DNA of 64,000 bases, from NCBI RefSeq assembly GCF_001044235.1, contig NZ_JYNL01000030.1, positions 300,881 to 364,880 on the forward strand, read 5' to 3'. Origin of the DNA: Mycolicibacterium chlorophenolicum (GTDB lineage Bacteria; Actinomycetota; Actinomycetes; Mycobacteriales; Mycobacteriaceae). The notes below the pieces were generated by a model, which was given only the letters and a program-made list of their open reading frames with translations, was not told the DNA's origin and did no database searches. Of the stretch, positions 50,866-60,083 are shown piece by piece; positions within the stretch are counted from its first letter, which is position 1, and each line of letters begins with the position of its first letter. The position numbers and the translations under genes are program-made.

Positions 50866-52424
50866 GCAATGCCCTGACCAGCCGCGCCGCACCACTGCGC
50901 ATGCGTCCGCGGGCTCTCGTCACACCCGACCCGCTGCAGCCGCGTGAGGCGCCCGAGGGCACCGAGGCGGTGATCGTCGGCGGCGGCATCGCGGGCGTCT
51001 CGGCGGCGGTCGTCCTCGCCGAGCGTGGGGTCGCGGTGACGCTGCTCGAGGCCGCCGATCACCTCGGCGGACGGTTGGGCGCATGGCCCGAGCGCCTTCC
51101 GGACGGCTCCGAGCAGATCATCGAGCACGGGTTCCACGCGTTCTTCCGGCACTACTACACGTGGCGGGCGATCCTGCGCCGCGCCGACCCCGACCTGTCG
51201 TTCCTCGCGCCGGTGAAGAGCTACCCCGTGATCTCGGCGGACTGGCCCGCCGAGGACCTGTCCGGGCTGCCCGCGGCGCCGCCGCTGAACCTGCTCGCGC
51301 TGGCGCTGCGCTCCAAGAGCCTCACCCGCCGGGAACTGATGACCGCCGACGCCGACACCGGTCGCGCGCTGCTCGCCTACGACCGGGCGACCACGTACGC
51401 CGAGTTCGACGACGTCGACGCCGCGACCTTCCTCGACGGGTTCGGGATGACCGAGCGCAGCCGCACCATGCTGTTCGAGGCCTTCGCGCGGTCGTTCTTC
51501 TGCAACCAGGGTCAGCTCTCCGCCGCCGAGCTCGTGGCGATGTTCCACTACTACTTCCTCGGCAACCCGGAGGGCATCGGTTTCGACGTACCCGACACCG
51601 ACTACGCCACCGCGATCTGGGATCCGCTGCGACGACATCTGGAGCGGCACGGCGCCGGCGTTCGGCTGGGGAGGCGCGTCAGCTCACTCGAACCGCAGGG
51701 CGTCGGCTGGCGGCTGTCCACCGACGGTGACGTCATCGACACCCGCAATCTGATCCTGGCGCTCGACCCCGGGGCCCTGACATCGTTGGTCGGCGCCTCG
51801 GCAGCGACCGCGCAGGCCGCTCCGCTGCTCGCCCAACGCTGCGAAAACCTCACCGTCGCACCACCGTTCGCGGTCAGTCGTATCTGGTTCGACCGCGACG
51901 TCGCGCCGGACCGTGCCCCGTTCAGCGCCGTCAGCGGACAGCCCACGCTGGACTCGATCGCCGTCTACTCCCGGTTGGAGGCGCCGAGCATCGACTGGGC
52001 GCGCGCCACCGGCGGCTCGATCGTCGAACTGCACTCGTACTCGTGCCGCCTGCCCGACGCCGCCAGTGCCGCCGCCGCACTGCGTAGCGAACTGGCCGTC
52101 CTGTGGCCCGAGACCGTCGGCGCGACGATCCTGCACACCCACGACCGGCTCGAAGCCACCGCACCCGCCTTCCCGCCCGGCTCGGCGGGAACGCGGCCGG
52201 GAGTGCGCACCGATGCGCGCGGGCTGCGCCTGGCCGGCGACTACATCGACACCCGTTATCTGTCCGGTCTGATGGAACGCTCGGCCATGTCGGGTGTTCT
52301 CGCGGCCAACGACGTGCTCGCCGAACTCGGGGTCGCGGCGGAGCCGATTCTCGGGGTGCCGCAACGCGGCCTGCTCGCCGGGCTGCCGCACATCGGCGGC
52401 CGGAGCAGCCGCGCGGCGCGGTAG
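50862..52424 (+). CDS. crtU: CrtU-like carotenoid desaturase/methyltransferase (aromatic ring synthase)
   Basis: A 520-residue FAD-dependent enzyme of the CrtU family, which converts the beta ring of carotenoids to the aromatic phi ring (isorenieratene, chlorobactene). AVIVGGGIAGVSAAVVLAERGVAV is the FAD motif; IIEHGFHAFFRHYYTWRAILRRAD and SFFCNQGQLSAAELVAMFHYYFLGNP are family hallmarks absent from CrtI; the C-terminus GLRLAGDYIDTRYLSGLMERSAMSGVLAA closes the cofactor site. It has a roughly 35-residue leader before the conserved fold. ATG 50862 overlaps the CruF stop as ATGA. Its presence points to an aromatic end group in the pigment. Confidence 0.85.
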   Translation: MSNALTSRAAPLRMRPRALVTPDPLQPREAPEGTEAVIVGGGIAGVSAAVVLAERGVAVTLLEAADHLGGRLGAWPERLPDGSEQIIEHGFHAFFRHYYTWRAILRRADPDLSFLAPVKSYPVISADWPAEDLSGLPAAPPLNLLALALRSKSLTRRELMTADADTGRALLAYDRATTYAEFDDVDAATFLDGFGMTERSRTMLFEAFARSFFCNQGQLSAAELVAMFHYYFLGNPEGIGFDVPDTDYATAIWDPLRRHLERHGAGVRLGRRVSSLEPQGVGWRLSTDGDVIDTRNLILALDPGALTSLVGASAATAQAAPLLAQRCENLTVAPPFAVSRIWFDRDVAPDRAPFSAVSGQPTLDSIAVYSRLEAPSIDWARATGGSIVELHSYSCRLPDAASAAAALRSELAVLWPETVGATILHTHDRLEATAPAFPPGSAGTRPGVRTDARGLRLAGDYIDTRYLSGLMERSAMSGVLAANDVLAELGVAAEPILGVPQRGLLAGLPHIGGRSSRAAR

Positions 52425-52432
52425 CGCGGATC

Positions 52433-52879
52433 TCAGCGGCCGGGCAGCCGGGTGGTCACCTCCTGCAGCACCCACTGATTTCCGTCCGGATCGCCGAACG
52501 TCGCATGTGAGGTGTAGCTGCTTCCCTGGGCACCCGGCCCAGCGACACGACCGACCGTGCCCGGCCGCGTGAACACCCCGGACTCGTCGTGGAACACCTC
52601 GCTCACCTCGACGCCGCGGGCCAGCAATTCCTCCCGGGCGGCCCGGATGTCATCGACCACGAGCAGCAGGCCCCCGACGGAGCCAGGGGTTGCCGCGGAC
52701 ACCCCGTCGCCGAAGATGACGGACGCCGGCGAGCCGGCCGGCGTGACCTGGACGATGCGATAGCCGTCGGTCACGGCGAAATCGGCATCGAGCCGCCAGC
52801 CCAGCCGATCGTGGTAGAAGCTCAGTGCCTTGTCGACGTCCGAGACGGGCACGATGACGACCTCGAGTCTGAAATCCAT
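52433..52879 (-). CDS. VOC family protein (glyoxalase-like)
   Basis: A 148-residue vicinal-oxygen-chelate domain protein. FRLEVVIVPVSDVDKALSFYHDRLGWRLDADF is the first half and GLLLVVDDIRAAREELLARGVEVSEVFH the second, ending in ATFGDPDGNQWVLQEVT. The FGDPDGNQWVLQ motif is characteristic of the glyoxalase/extradiol-like subgroup. ATG 52879 follows GTAGGAAAGTGGC. It is convergent with crtU but unrelated in function as far as can be seen. Confidence 0.82.
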   Translation of the reverse strand: MDFRLEVVIVPVSDVDKALSFYHDRLGWRLDADFAVTDGYRIVQVTPAGSPASVIFGDGVSAATPGSVGGLLLVVDDIRAAREELLARGVEVSEVFHDESGVFTRPGTVGRVAGPGAQGSSYTSHATFGDPDGNQWVLQEVTTRLPGR

Positions 52880-53071
52880 GGTGGATCAGCCACTTTCCTA
52901 CTCAGTGTCGGAGCCGTGGCGGGACGCGGTTCGACGGTGTGCTGCCCGGTCTGCTGCCGGAATGACCCTGTAACAGCGCCAGGTGCGTCCCGCATTCCCC
53001 TGACGGGTCGTAGGCTCGCTCACCATGGCGATGGCGTCACCGTCGGCGGTTCTGCAGCCGAGCGACGAAGC

Positions 53072-54019
53072 TTGCACACCTACACGCTCACGATGCTCGG
53101 GCTGGCTGTCGTCGGCTTCGCCGTCTACGGCATCACCCGCGTCTCGGCGACCCAGCTCGACGGCGTGATCTCACTGATCAACGCCGCCGCGGCGTTCATC
53201 GCGGCGCGGTTGGCGGTGGCCTCCTCGCGTCCACCCGATGCCGAGAACCCCTATGGCCGAATGGCTTTGGAGAACCTTTACGCGCTGTTTCGGTCCCTGA
53301 TGATTCTCGGCGTGGTGCTCGTCGCGGTGGTGACCAATGCGATCAAGGTCATCGACTACCTCGTCACCGGGCAGGGCAGCGAGCCCGAATTCGGGGTGGC
53401 CGCGATCTACACCGCCGTCGTCGCCGCCATCGGGCTCGCATTGATGGCGAACCACCGACGCAACAACCGCTCCGTCGGTGACGCGTCGGCCCTGCTGCGC
53501 GTCGAAGCCAACGCGGCGAAGATGGCGAGCTTCATCAGTGCCGGCATCTGCGCCTCGCTGGTGATCGTGGCGATCATCCCCGACGGCACCGTCGTCACCT
53601 CGGACCGCTTCGACATCAAGGACATCGCCGACAGCATCATCGTGCTCATCCTGTGCGCTGTCCTCGTCGCCGACCCCGTCCGCGAGATCCGGCTCGAATT
53701 CGGTCGGCTGTCGGGCCGGCGTTCCGACCCGGATCTCGACGCCGCCGTCCGCGCAGCCATCGAGGCGGTGTCGGACGAGCATCGCGGCGAACTCGACCAC
53801 GACCTCACCCTGATCGACGCGCTGGCCATCAGCCGGGGCAAGACCACCGAGGTCGATCTGCGGGTGTCCTACACCGGCGCCATGTCGGTGGCCGAACAGG
53901 ACCTGTTGCGAGCCCGAACGCTCGACGAACTCACCGACCGGGTCGGGCCGATCCGGCTGACGCTGGTGTTCAGCGACTACCCGATCCACGGCATCCCCGC
54001 GATCGCCACCGACGGGTGA
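53072..54019 (+). CDS. Cation diffusion facilitator-like transporter
   Basis: A protein of about 315 residues with four to six predicted membrane helices and a C-terminal cytoplasmic domain (EIRLEFGRLSGRRSDPDLDAAV onward). TMLGLAVVGFAVYGITRVSATQLDGVISLINAAAAFIAARLAV and SVGDASALLRVEANAAKMASF suggest the CDF fold, but the membrane Asp/His metal site (HxxxD) is not obvious, so the metal is unknown. The start is unclear: the family-like sequence GGSAAERRSLHTYT begins upstream without ATG or GTG in frame, and TTG 53072 is the nearest usable codon. Confidence in the family is moderate. Confidence 0.65.
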   Translation: MHTYTLTMLGLAVVGFAVYGITRVSATQLDGVISLINAAAAFIAARLAVASSRPPDAENPYGRMALENLYALFRSLMILGVVLVAVVTNAIKVIDYLVTGQGSEPEFGVAAIYTAVVAAIGLALMANHRRNNRSVGDASALLRVEANAAKMASFISAGICASLVIVAIIPDGTVVTSDRFDIKDIADSIIVLILCAVLVADPVREIRLEFGRLSGRRSDPDLDAAVRAAIEAVSDEHRGELDHDLTLIDALAISRGKTTEVDLRVSYTGAMSVAEQDLLRARTLDELTDRVGPIRLTLVFSDYPIHGIPAIATDG

Positions 54020-54031
54020 TCAGCCGCGAGG

Positions 54032-54322
54032 TCACCCGAAAAGCGTTCGGGCGTCGGTGATCCGGTACTCGGACACCGACCCGGACCGGATCGCGCCCCG
54101 CTGCTCGTCGCTGGGGCCGCTACCCCGGAACTCCTCGACCGCCGCCGGGGACTCCCACTGCTCGTAGACGTTGATCCGGCCGGGGTCCACCGGATCCGCG
54201 CAGATCGCGAAATCACGGCAGCCGGGCGCCGCCCGCGCCTGCCGCACGACGGTCGCGCAGCCCGCGAGGTAGGACTCGCGGTCGGCGGGATCGACCATGA
54301 GGTGTCCCGCGACGATGATCAT
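54032..54322 (-). CDS. Antibiotic biosynthesis monooxygenase-like (ABM) protein
   Basis: A 96-residue ferredoxin-like fold protein: MIIVAGHLMVDPADRESYLAG, then ARAAPGCRDFAICADPVDPGRINVYEQWESPAAVEEFRGS. The alternating strands with a central NVYEQWES motif are typical of the ABM family (quinol/heme monooxygenases, stress proteins). ATG 54322 is used because it begins the fold; the longer frame adds only a Gly/Cys-rich leader. Convergent with the CDF-like gene. Role unknown. Confidence 0.82.
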   Translation of the reverse strand: MIIVAGHLMVDPADRESYLAGCATVVRQARAAPGCRDFAICADPVDPGRINVYEQWESPAAVEEFRGSGPSDEQRGAIRSGSVSEYRITDARTLFG

Positions 54323-54400
54323 CTGCGCGCTTGCCGGTTCGCCCATCACGAAGGATGGACCGCAGCGGCGCCCCGCAGTCATCGCCGAGCGGCGGGTGCC

Positions 54401-54694
54401 CTACTCGTCTTCCCCGTCGGACTTGCTCAACGCCCGATCGGCGCTGCGCACGAGATTGCGGTTGAACTGGTACTGAGCCGCGACGAGCTGATCGGCGAGC
54501 TCGATGGCGGCATCGACGATCTTGTTCCGGAGCGGCTGGACCGCGTCGGGAACCGCCTCGTCGACCGTCTGGCGGAACAGTCGCAGCGCCTCGGCCACAG
54601 CGTGCTGGCCGACCTTGGCCGACTCCCGGACGTCATCGAGGAGATCGCCGGAATGCGTTGTGGGCTTAGCTGTTCCCGATACCTGGGTCATCAT
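54401..54694 (-). CDS. Small helical hypothetical protein
   Basis: A 97-residue hydrophilic protein, probably helical throughout: LLDDVRESAKVGQHAVAEALRLFRQTVDEAVPDAVQPLRNKIVDAAIELADQLVAAQYQFNRNLVRSADRAL (shown here in two parts in the coding sequence; the first 20 residues are disordered). The amphipathic, alanine-rich pattern recalls phasin-like or coiled-coil mycobacterial proteins, but no family is claimed. ATG 54694 or 54691. It ends in an acidic SDGEDE tail. Confidence 0.6.
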   Translation of the reverse strand: MMTQVSGTAKPTTHSGDLLDDVRESAKVGQHAVAEALRLFRQTVDEAVPDAVQPLRNKIVDAAIELADQLVAAQYQFNRNLVRSADRALSKSDGEDE

Positions 54695-54807
54695 GGGTCC
54701 TTTCGAGCGGTCGTGTCACCCACGCTCGACGCTAAGCGCGCACACTCCGTCGCGGTACGGACCAAGGTCCTCAATGACCCGCCGACGGTCTGCAGGGTTC
54801 CCGACGG

Positions 54808-56406
54808 TCAGCCGCCCAGTTCGGTGACCGCCGTGTCGAGCGCCGCGGCCTGCATGGAGAGCTCGGCGTCCGCGAGGTCCGTGGCGCCGCCGGTGCGCTC
54901 GAGCAGCGCCGCCCGCGAGATCACCTCCATCGCGCCGCGGAACGCGTCGTCGTCGAGTGCCTTCGACGTGATCACCTCGGCGCGGCCCTCGATCAGCACC
55001 AGCAGCGCATCGGGGTCCGCGGTCAGCAGACGGCGCACGTCATCGGTCGAGATCGTCATCCCCGCCGGGGGCGACTCGTCGACCGTTTCGTCGCAGTTCG
55101 TCCACGTGTAGAGCTGCTCGGGGGAATTCGCGGCACCGAGCATGAACGCCCGGTGATAGCGGTTGGTGCGCGCGATGGTGGCCAGCCAGGTGGCCACGGT
55201 GCTGACCCGGTTGCTCAGACCGGTGAGGAACGCGATGTGCAGCACGCCCCAGGCCAGCCAGCCCGGAAAACCCGACATCTTCAGGCGGCCGACCTGCAGC
55301 AGAGCGTTCCCGTGGCTGATGTAGGCCGCCGAGCCCAGGTCGCGGTAGCGGTAGTCGCGGCGGGGCCGGTCCGCGAGTTCCCTACGGACGCAGGCGGCGA
55401 CGTGCAGGCCGCCCTGCATCGCGTTCTCGGCGACACCGGGCAGGTTGTCCCGGCCGACCAGGTCGCCGATCACGAAGATCTCCGGGTGCCCGGGGACCGA
55501 CAGGTCGGGCGCGACCGCGAGCCGGCCGGCCCGGTCGGTCGTGACCCCGAGGACCTCGGCGACGTGCCGGGCGAACGGCACGGCCTCCACGCCCGCGGTC
55601 CAGAGCACCGTGCGGGCCTCGTAATGCTCGGCCGCGCCCCCGGCTTTGGGGGTGACGGTGACCCCCTCGCGGCGCACATCGGTGACGTGCACGCCCATGT
55701 GCAACTCGACGCCGAGCTTCTCCAGAGTCTTGGTGGCTTTCGCCGACAGGTCCGGGGCGAACGTCTTGAGCACCCGGTCCCCACCGTCGAAGAGCAGCAC
55801 CCGGGCGTCCTCGGGCTCGATGCTGTGGAACTCGTTGGCCAGTGTCTGGGTGGCCACTTCGCGGATCTGCCCGGCCAGTTCCACGCCGGTCGGCCCGCCG
55901 CCGGCGACGGCGAAGGTGAGCCATGCGGTGCGCTCCGGCCCTGGCGGCAGCGTCTCGGCGATCTCGAACGCGGTGAACAGCCGCTGCCGGATGCTCAGCG
56001 CATCGTCGAGGGTCTTCATGCCTGGCGCCCACTGCGCGAAGCTCTCGTTGTCGAAGTAGGACTGGCGCATCCCCGCGGCAATGACGAGCACGTCGTAGTC
56101 GAGCGTGAACCGCGACTCGTCCGGTCGCATCGCGGTCAGCCGGCGCGCCCGCGGATCGAGTTCGACGGCCTCACCGAGCAGGATCGTCACATTGCGGTGA
56201 CGCGCGAACTCCTCGCGCAGCGGACGGCTGATGTGGCCGATGCTGAGCTTGCCCGTCGCGCACTGGTACAGCAGCGGCTGGAACAGGTGTCCCGCCGCAC
56301 GGTCGAGCAGGGTGACGTCGACGTCCGCCCCGCCGAGCCGGCGCGCGCAGAACAATCCGCCGAACCCTCCACCGATGATCAGCACCCTCGGGCGACCGTT
56401 GCTCAC
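54808..56406 (-). CDS. NDH-2-like NAD(P)H:quinone oxidoreductase with C-terminal extension
   Basis: A 532-residue FAD protein of the type II NADH dehydrogenase family. The FAD motif RVLIIGGGFGGLFCARRLGG starts the protein; GHLFQPLLYQCATGKLSIGHIS and GMRQSYFDNESFAQWAPGMKTLDDA are NDH-2 hallmarks; FAVAGGGPTGVELAGQIRE (about residue 168) binds NAD(P)H; VIGDLVGRDNLPGVAENAMQGGLHV completes the FAD site. Residues beyond about 430 form a roughly 100-residue extension (TISTDDVRRLLTADPDALLVLIEG) not found in short NDH-2 enzymes. The membrane-binding part WLAWGVLHIAFLTGLSNRVSTV is present. It is divergent from the antigen 85-like gene. Confidence 0.87.
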   Translation of the reverse strand: MSNGRPRVLIIGGGFGGLFCARRLGGADVDVTLLDRAAGHLFQPLLYQCATGKLSIGHISRPLREEFARHRNVTILLGEAVELDPRARRLTAMRPDESRFTLDYDVLVIAAGMRQSYFDNESFAQWAPGMKTLDDALSIRQRLFTAFEIAETLPPGPERTAWLTFAVAGGGPTGVELAGQIREVATQTLANEFHSIEPEDARVLLFDGGDRVLKTFAPDLSAKATKTLEKLGVELHMGVHVTDVRREGVTVTPKAGGAAEHYEARTVLWTAGVEAVPFARHVAEVLGVTTDRAGRLAVAPDLSVPGHPEIFVIGDLVGRDNLPGVAENAMQGGLHVAACVRRELADRPRRDYRYRDLGSAAYISHGNALLQVGRLKMSGFPGWLAWGVLHIAFLTGLSNRVSTVATWLATIARTNRYHRAFMLGAANSPEQLYTWTNCDETVDESPPAGMTISTDDVRRLLTADPDALLVLIEGRAEVITSKALDDDAFRGAMEVISRAALLERTGGATDLADAELSMQAAALDTAVTELGG

Positions 56407-56471
56407 CAGGAAAGGCTAATCCCCGGCGGACATCTGTTTCTGACGAAATCCGACCGGGCGTAACGCCGATA

Positions 56472-56483
56472 CGTCACGTGACG
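56472..56483. promoter_or_regulatory. Palindrome CGTCACGTGACG between divergent genes
   Basis: A perfect 12-base palindrome in the 199-base space between the NDH-2-like gene (start 56406) and the antigen 85C-like gene (start 56606). The arms CGTCAC/GTGACG are the same as in the 13-base palindrome at 141-153. It could be an operator acting on either promoter. The regulator is not identifiable from the window. Confidence 0.4.
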
Positions 56484-56545
56484 AAGTACTCGGCGCGGGC
56501 GGATGTGAAGCAACGGCATCCTCGGCACCGCGGTGCCGACCGTAA

Positions 56546-57565
<1,020 letters not shown>

Positions 57566-57595
57566 CCTCGTCGTCCGAAAGTGGCCGGGGCGCAG

Positions 57596-57913
57596 TCAGT
57601 CTGCGTCCCGGCCGCTGCCGTCTCCGGGAACCGGCACGGATGTCTCCCAGCGGGCGCGGCGTTGCGCGCTCGACTGCTCCCACCACGGCGGTGTGCCGCG
57701 TTCGCCGAGCGCGACCTTGGCGGCCTGCACGCCGGCCCGCGCCGCGGGCTCGTCCGGGGTGCCGCGTGTTCGCCGCACCTCGCGGCGCCACGCCATCAGG
57801 ATGCGCGTGAGTTCGGCGCGGCGCTGTTCGGGGATGTCCGGATCGGTGGCGCGCCAGCGGCGGCCGTTGATGACGACGTGGTGTCCGTCGTCGGTGAGTT
57901 CTGGCTCGCTCAT
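57596..57913 (-). CDS. Conserved hypothetical basic protein
   Basis: A 105-residue cytosolic protein: MSEPELTDDGHHVVINGRRWRATDPDIPEQRRAELTRILMAWRREVRRTRG gives a short strand pair followed by a basic helix. The WRATDP motif and the KVALGERGTPPWWEQS tail look conserved among actinobacterial proteins of this kind, but I cannot name the family with confidence. The start ATG 57913 is only seven bases from the foot of the terminator hairpin at 57921-57956. Confidence 0.65.
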   Translation of the reverse strand: MSEPELTDDGHHVVINGRRWRATDPDIPEQRRAELTRILMAWRREVRRTRGTPDEPAARAGVQAAKVALGERGTPPWWEQSSAQRRARWETSVPVPGDGSGRDAD

Positions 57914-57920
57914 GAGAAAA

Positions 57921-57956
57921 CGACCACCGCAGAACCGGGTGGCTCTGCGGTGGTCG
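57921..57956 (-). terminator. Rho-independent terminator (13-base-pair stem)
   Basis: CGACCACCGCAGA (57921-57933) pairs perfectly with TCTGCGGTGGTCG (57944-57956) around a 10-base loop. Read on the minus strand the stem is followed by TTTTCTC, a classical intrinsic terminator. It lies 12 bases beyond the stop of the small secreted protein gene (57969-58235) and directly before the start codon of the next gene at 57913. Confidence 0.85.
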
Positions 57957-57968
57957 TGGCGGGTTCGA

Positions 57969-58235
57969 TCAGTACGTCGGGACGAAGACGCCGTTCAGCC
58001 AGACGCCCCAGTGCTGCCAGCCCTGATCCCAGACCTGCGGGTTGCCCGCGGCCCAGGTCGGATCGACCGGCTTCGGCGGGGCCGAGGCCGGCGGGGTGCC
58101 GGTGCTCGGCCCGGCGGGCGGCGCCGGCGGCGGCGTCCAACCCGGCTGGGCGGCAGCGGTTCCGGCGATTCCCATCGCACCGGCGGTGAGGCCGCCGAAC
58201 ACGGCTGCACTGGCGAGGACCTGAGTCAACTTCAT
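57969..58235 (-). CDS. Small secreted Pro-rich protein
   Basis: An 88-residue exported protein. A signal peptide MKLTQVLASAAVFGGLTAGAMGIAGTAAAQ has an Ala-x-Ala cleavage site near residue 30; the mature part starts PGWTPPPAPPAGP (Pro-rich linker) and ends in a Trp-rich domain with WDQGWQHWGVWLNGVFVPTY. ATG 58235 is preceded by GATGGGAGTTCTACCG; the longer start at 58250 is less likely. Similar short Trp-rich exported proteins occur in mycobacteria, function unknown. Followed by an intrinsic terminator. Confidence 0.72.
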   Translation of the reverse strand: MKLTQVLASAAVFGGLTAGAMGIAGTAAAQPGWTPPPAPPAGPSTGTPPASAPPKPVDPTWAAGNPQVWDQGWQHWGVWLNGVFVPTY

Positions 58236-58357
58236 CGGTAGAACTCCCATCCCGGGCCTCCTGGCCCGCAGTTCAATGAGTACGGCTAAGTACTAACCGC
58301 AACGTGCGCGGGATAAACGCATGCTGTGGCGGATCACACACCGGTATGACTGGAGCC

Positions 58358-58699
58358 ATGGCAGACCAGCTACGCCGCGAGTTGACGGCGATCGCCGACC
58401 AGGCGGGTCCGTTCGCCGACGCGGCGCGCGCCGCGCTGGACGACGCCCCCGCCGGCACGCGGCTCGAGGCCGCGATCCTGGCGCTGGCAGGTCATCGCGG
58501 TCCCCGCAGCAGCACGTGCCCGTCGGACGCGGCGCGCGCCGTCGGGGGCGAGCAGTGGCGCGCCCTGATGGACGACGCGCGCGACACCGCCCGCGCGCTC
58601 GCCCGGGCCGGTCTGGTGGAGATCACCCAGCGCGGCGAGGTGCTCGACCCCGACGCCGACTGGCGCGGCCCGATCAGGATCCGCGCCGTCGATCGGTGA
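58358..58699 (+). CDS. DUF3253 domain protein
   Basis: A 113-residue protein with a DUF3253-like C-terminal half: STCPSDAARAVGGEQWRALMDDARDTARALARAGLVEITQRGEVLDP and DWRGPIRIR. The domain is a small winged-helix-like fold of unknown role, common in actinobacteria and proteobacteria. The N-terminal 40 residues are a helical Ala-rich leader. ATG 58358 has TGGAGCC just upstream; ATG 58346 is possible. It is convergent with the methyltransferase at 58706 (six bases between). Confidence 0.8.
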   Translation: MADQLRRELTAIADQAGPFADAARAALDDAPAGTRLEAAILALAGHRGPRSSTCPSDAARAVGGEQWRALMDDARDTARALARAGLVEITQRGEVLDPDADWRGPIRIRAVDR

Positions 58700-58705
58700 G
58701 TCTTC

Positions 58706-59512
58706 TCAGCACGGGCGCTTACGGCCGACGAGGTGGAACACCCGGCTCAACTGGCGGTAGGGATCCCGGGCGGCGGCCTCGAGTTCGACGCGGACAATGG
58801 CCTCCACGGACTCGTCGGCGCCGTCGCGCGGCACCGCGCCGGCGAACTCCAGCCAGTCGGTGAACAGCCACACGCCATACCAGCGGGTCGGATCGACACC
58901 GCCTGCCCTGAGCAGTGCGCTGAGGTCCTCGACGGTGTCAGCGCGTGTCGGAACGCCGAGGACTCCGACCTCTTCGGTGGCGTCGAACGCCGCCAGCGCG
59001 TCGGTCCACCGGCGTTCCAGCGCCGGCCGCACCGCCATCGTCGCCGCGTTGAGCGCCATGATCGAGACCACGCCGCCGTCGGCCGTGCACGTGCACAACT
59101 GGTCGACGAGTGCGTCGGGCGTCTCCAGATACATGAGTACCCCGTGGCAGAGCACGGCGTCGAAACGGCGCCCCTCGACCGCGTCGACGGCCTGTTCCCC
59201 GTCGGCCTGTATGAGCCGGACCCGGCGCTGCACGTCGAGCGGCAGCCTCTCCCACCGCTCGCCGGCCTTGGCCAGCATCGCGGGCGACGGGTCGAGCAGG
59301 GTCACCTCGAAGCCGGCGTGCGCCAGCGGGAAAGACTGGTGTCCCGCGCCGCCTCCGACGTCGAGCACCGACCCCGGCGGCCCGGGCAGATGATCGAGCA
59401 GCTGGTGGTGCAGCACCTGACTGCGGACTCGCCCCTTCAGAGACGCGTACGTCTCGTCGGCGAACGGACCGGCCAACTGCTCCCACGTGTCGTCACCCAT
59501 GGCTTCGATCAT
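58706..59512 (-). CDS. Class I SAM-dependent methyltransferase (SmtA/CmoM-like)
   Basis: A 268-residue methyltransferase. Motif I is SVLDVGGGAGHQSFPLAHAG (about residues 46-65), with the acidic ribose ligand in VTLLDPSPAML, motif post I in RLIQADGEQ, and motif IV FDAVLCHGVLMYLETPDALVDQL. These features fit the SmtA/CmoM type that modifies tRNA or small molecules. ATG 59512 or 59500. It is divergent from another methyltransferase gene at 59541, with 28 bases between starts. Substrate unknown. Confidence 0.82.
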   Translation of the reverse strand: MIEAMGDDTWEQLAGPFADETYASLKGRVRSQVLHHQLLDHLPGPPGSVLDVGGGAGHQSFPLAHAGFEVTLLDPSPAMLAKAGERWERLPLDVQRRVRLIQADGEQAVDAVEGRRFDAVLCHGVLMYLETPDALVDQLCTCTADGGVVSIMALNAATMAVRPALERRWTDALAAFDATEEVGVLGVPTRADTVEDLSALLRAGGVDPTRWYGVWLFTDWLEFAGAVPRDGADESVEAIVRVELEAAARDPYRQLSRVFHLVGRKRPC

Positions 59513-59540
59513 GCGCGCACCCCACGCCTAGCATGGCGGC

Positions 59541-60083
59541 GTGTCCGACGACGACCGTGAGCGCTGGGACCGGCGCTACCGCAGCCTGCCGCCAGCCGAA
59601 CCCGACGATGGCTGTCTGCCAACGGTTTTCCAACCCTTCGCGCACCTCTTCCCCACCGACGGCACCGCGTTGGACGTGGCGTGCGGGCGTGGAACGGCGG
59701 CGGTGTGGCTGGCGCGACGCGGCCTGACGGTCCGTGGCTACGACATCTCGCCGGTGGCCGTCGCGCAGGCCGGCGCCCTGGCGCAGCGATGCGGATGCAT
59801 GGGCGCGTCTTTCGCCGTGGCCGATCTCGATGACGGGCTGCCGCCCGGCGATCCGGTGGATGTGCTGCTGTGCGCGAACTTTCGCGACCGCCGCCTCGAC
59901 GAGGCGATGCGGCACCGCGTCCGCGCGGGTGGGCTGTTGGCGGTCAGCGCGCTGAGCGAGGTCGGCGCGACTCCCGGCCGGTACCGGGCGGCGCCGGGAG
60001 AGCTCCAGCACGCGTTCAGCACACTCGACGTGATCGCCTCCGGCGAGGCCGACGGCCAGGCCTGGGTGTTGGCGCGGCGATGA
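59541..60083 (+). CDS. Small class I methyltransferase (TehB-like)
   Basis: A 180-residue SAM-binding protein. ALDVACGRGTAAVWLARRG is motif I, VRGYDISPVAVAQAG motif II, and FAVADLDDGLPPGDPVDVLLCANF motif IV. The size and N-terminus WDRRYRSLPP match the TehB/thiol methyltransferase-like group. GTG 59541. It ends one base before the convergent DUF4267-like gene. Substrate unknown. Confidence 0.8.
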   Translation: MSDDDRERWDRRYRSLPPAEPDDGCLPTVFQPFAHLFPTDGTALDVACGRGTAAVWLARRGLTVRGYDISPVAVAQAGALAQRCGCMGASFAVADLDDGLPPGDPVDVLLCANFRDRRLDEAMRHRVRAGGLLAVSALSEVGATPGRYRAAPGELQHAFSTLDVIASGEADGQAWVLARR

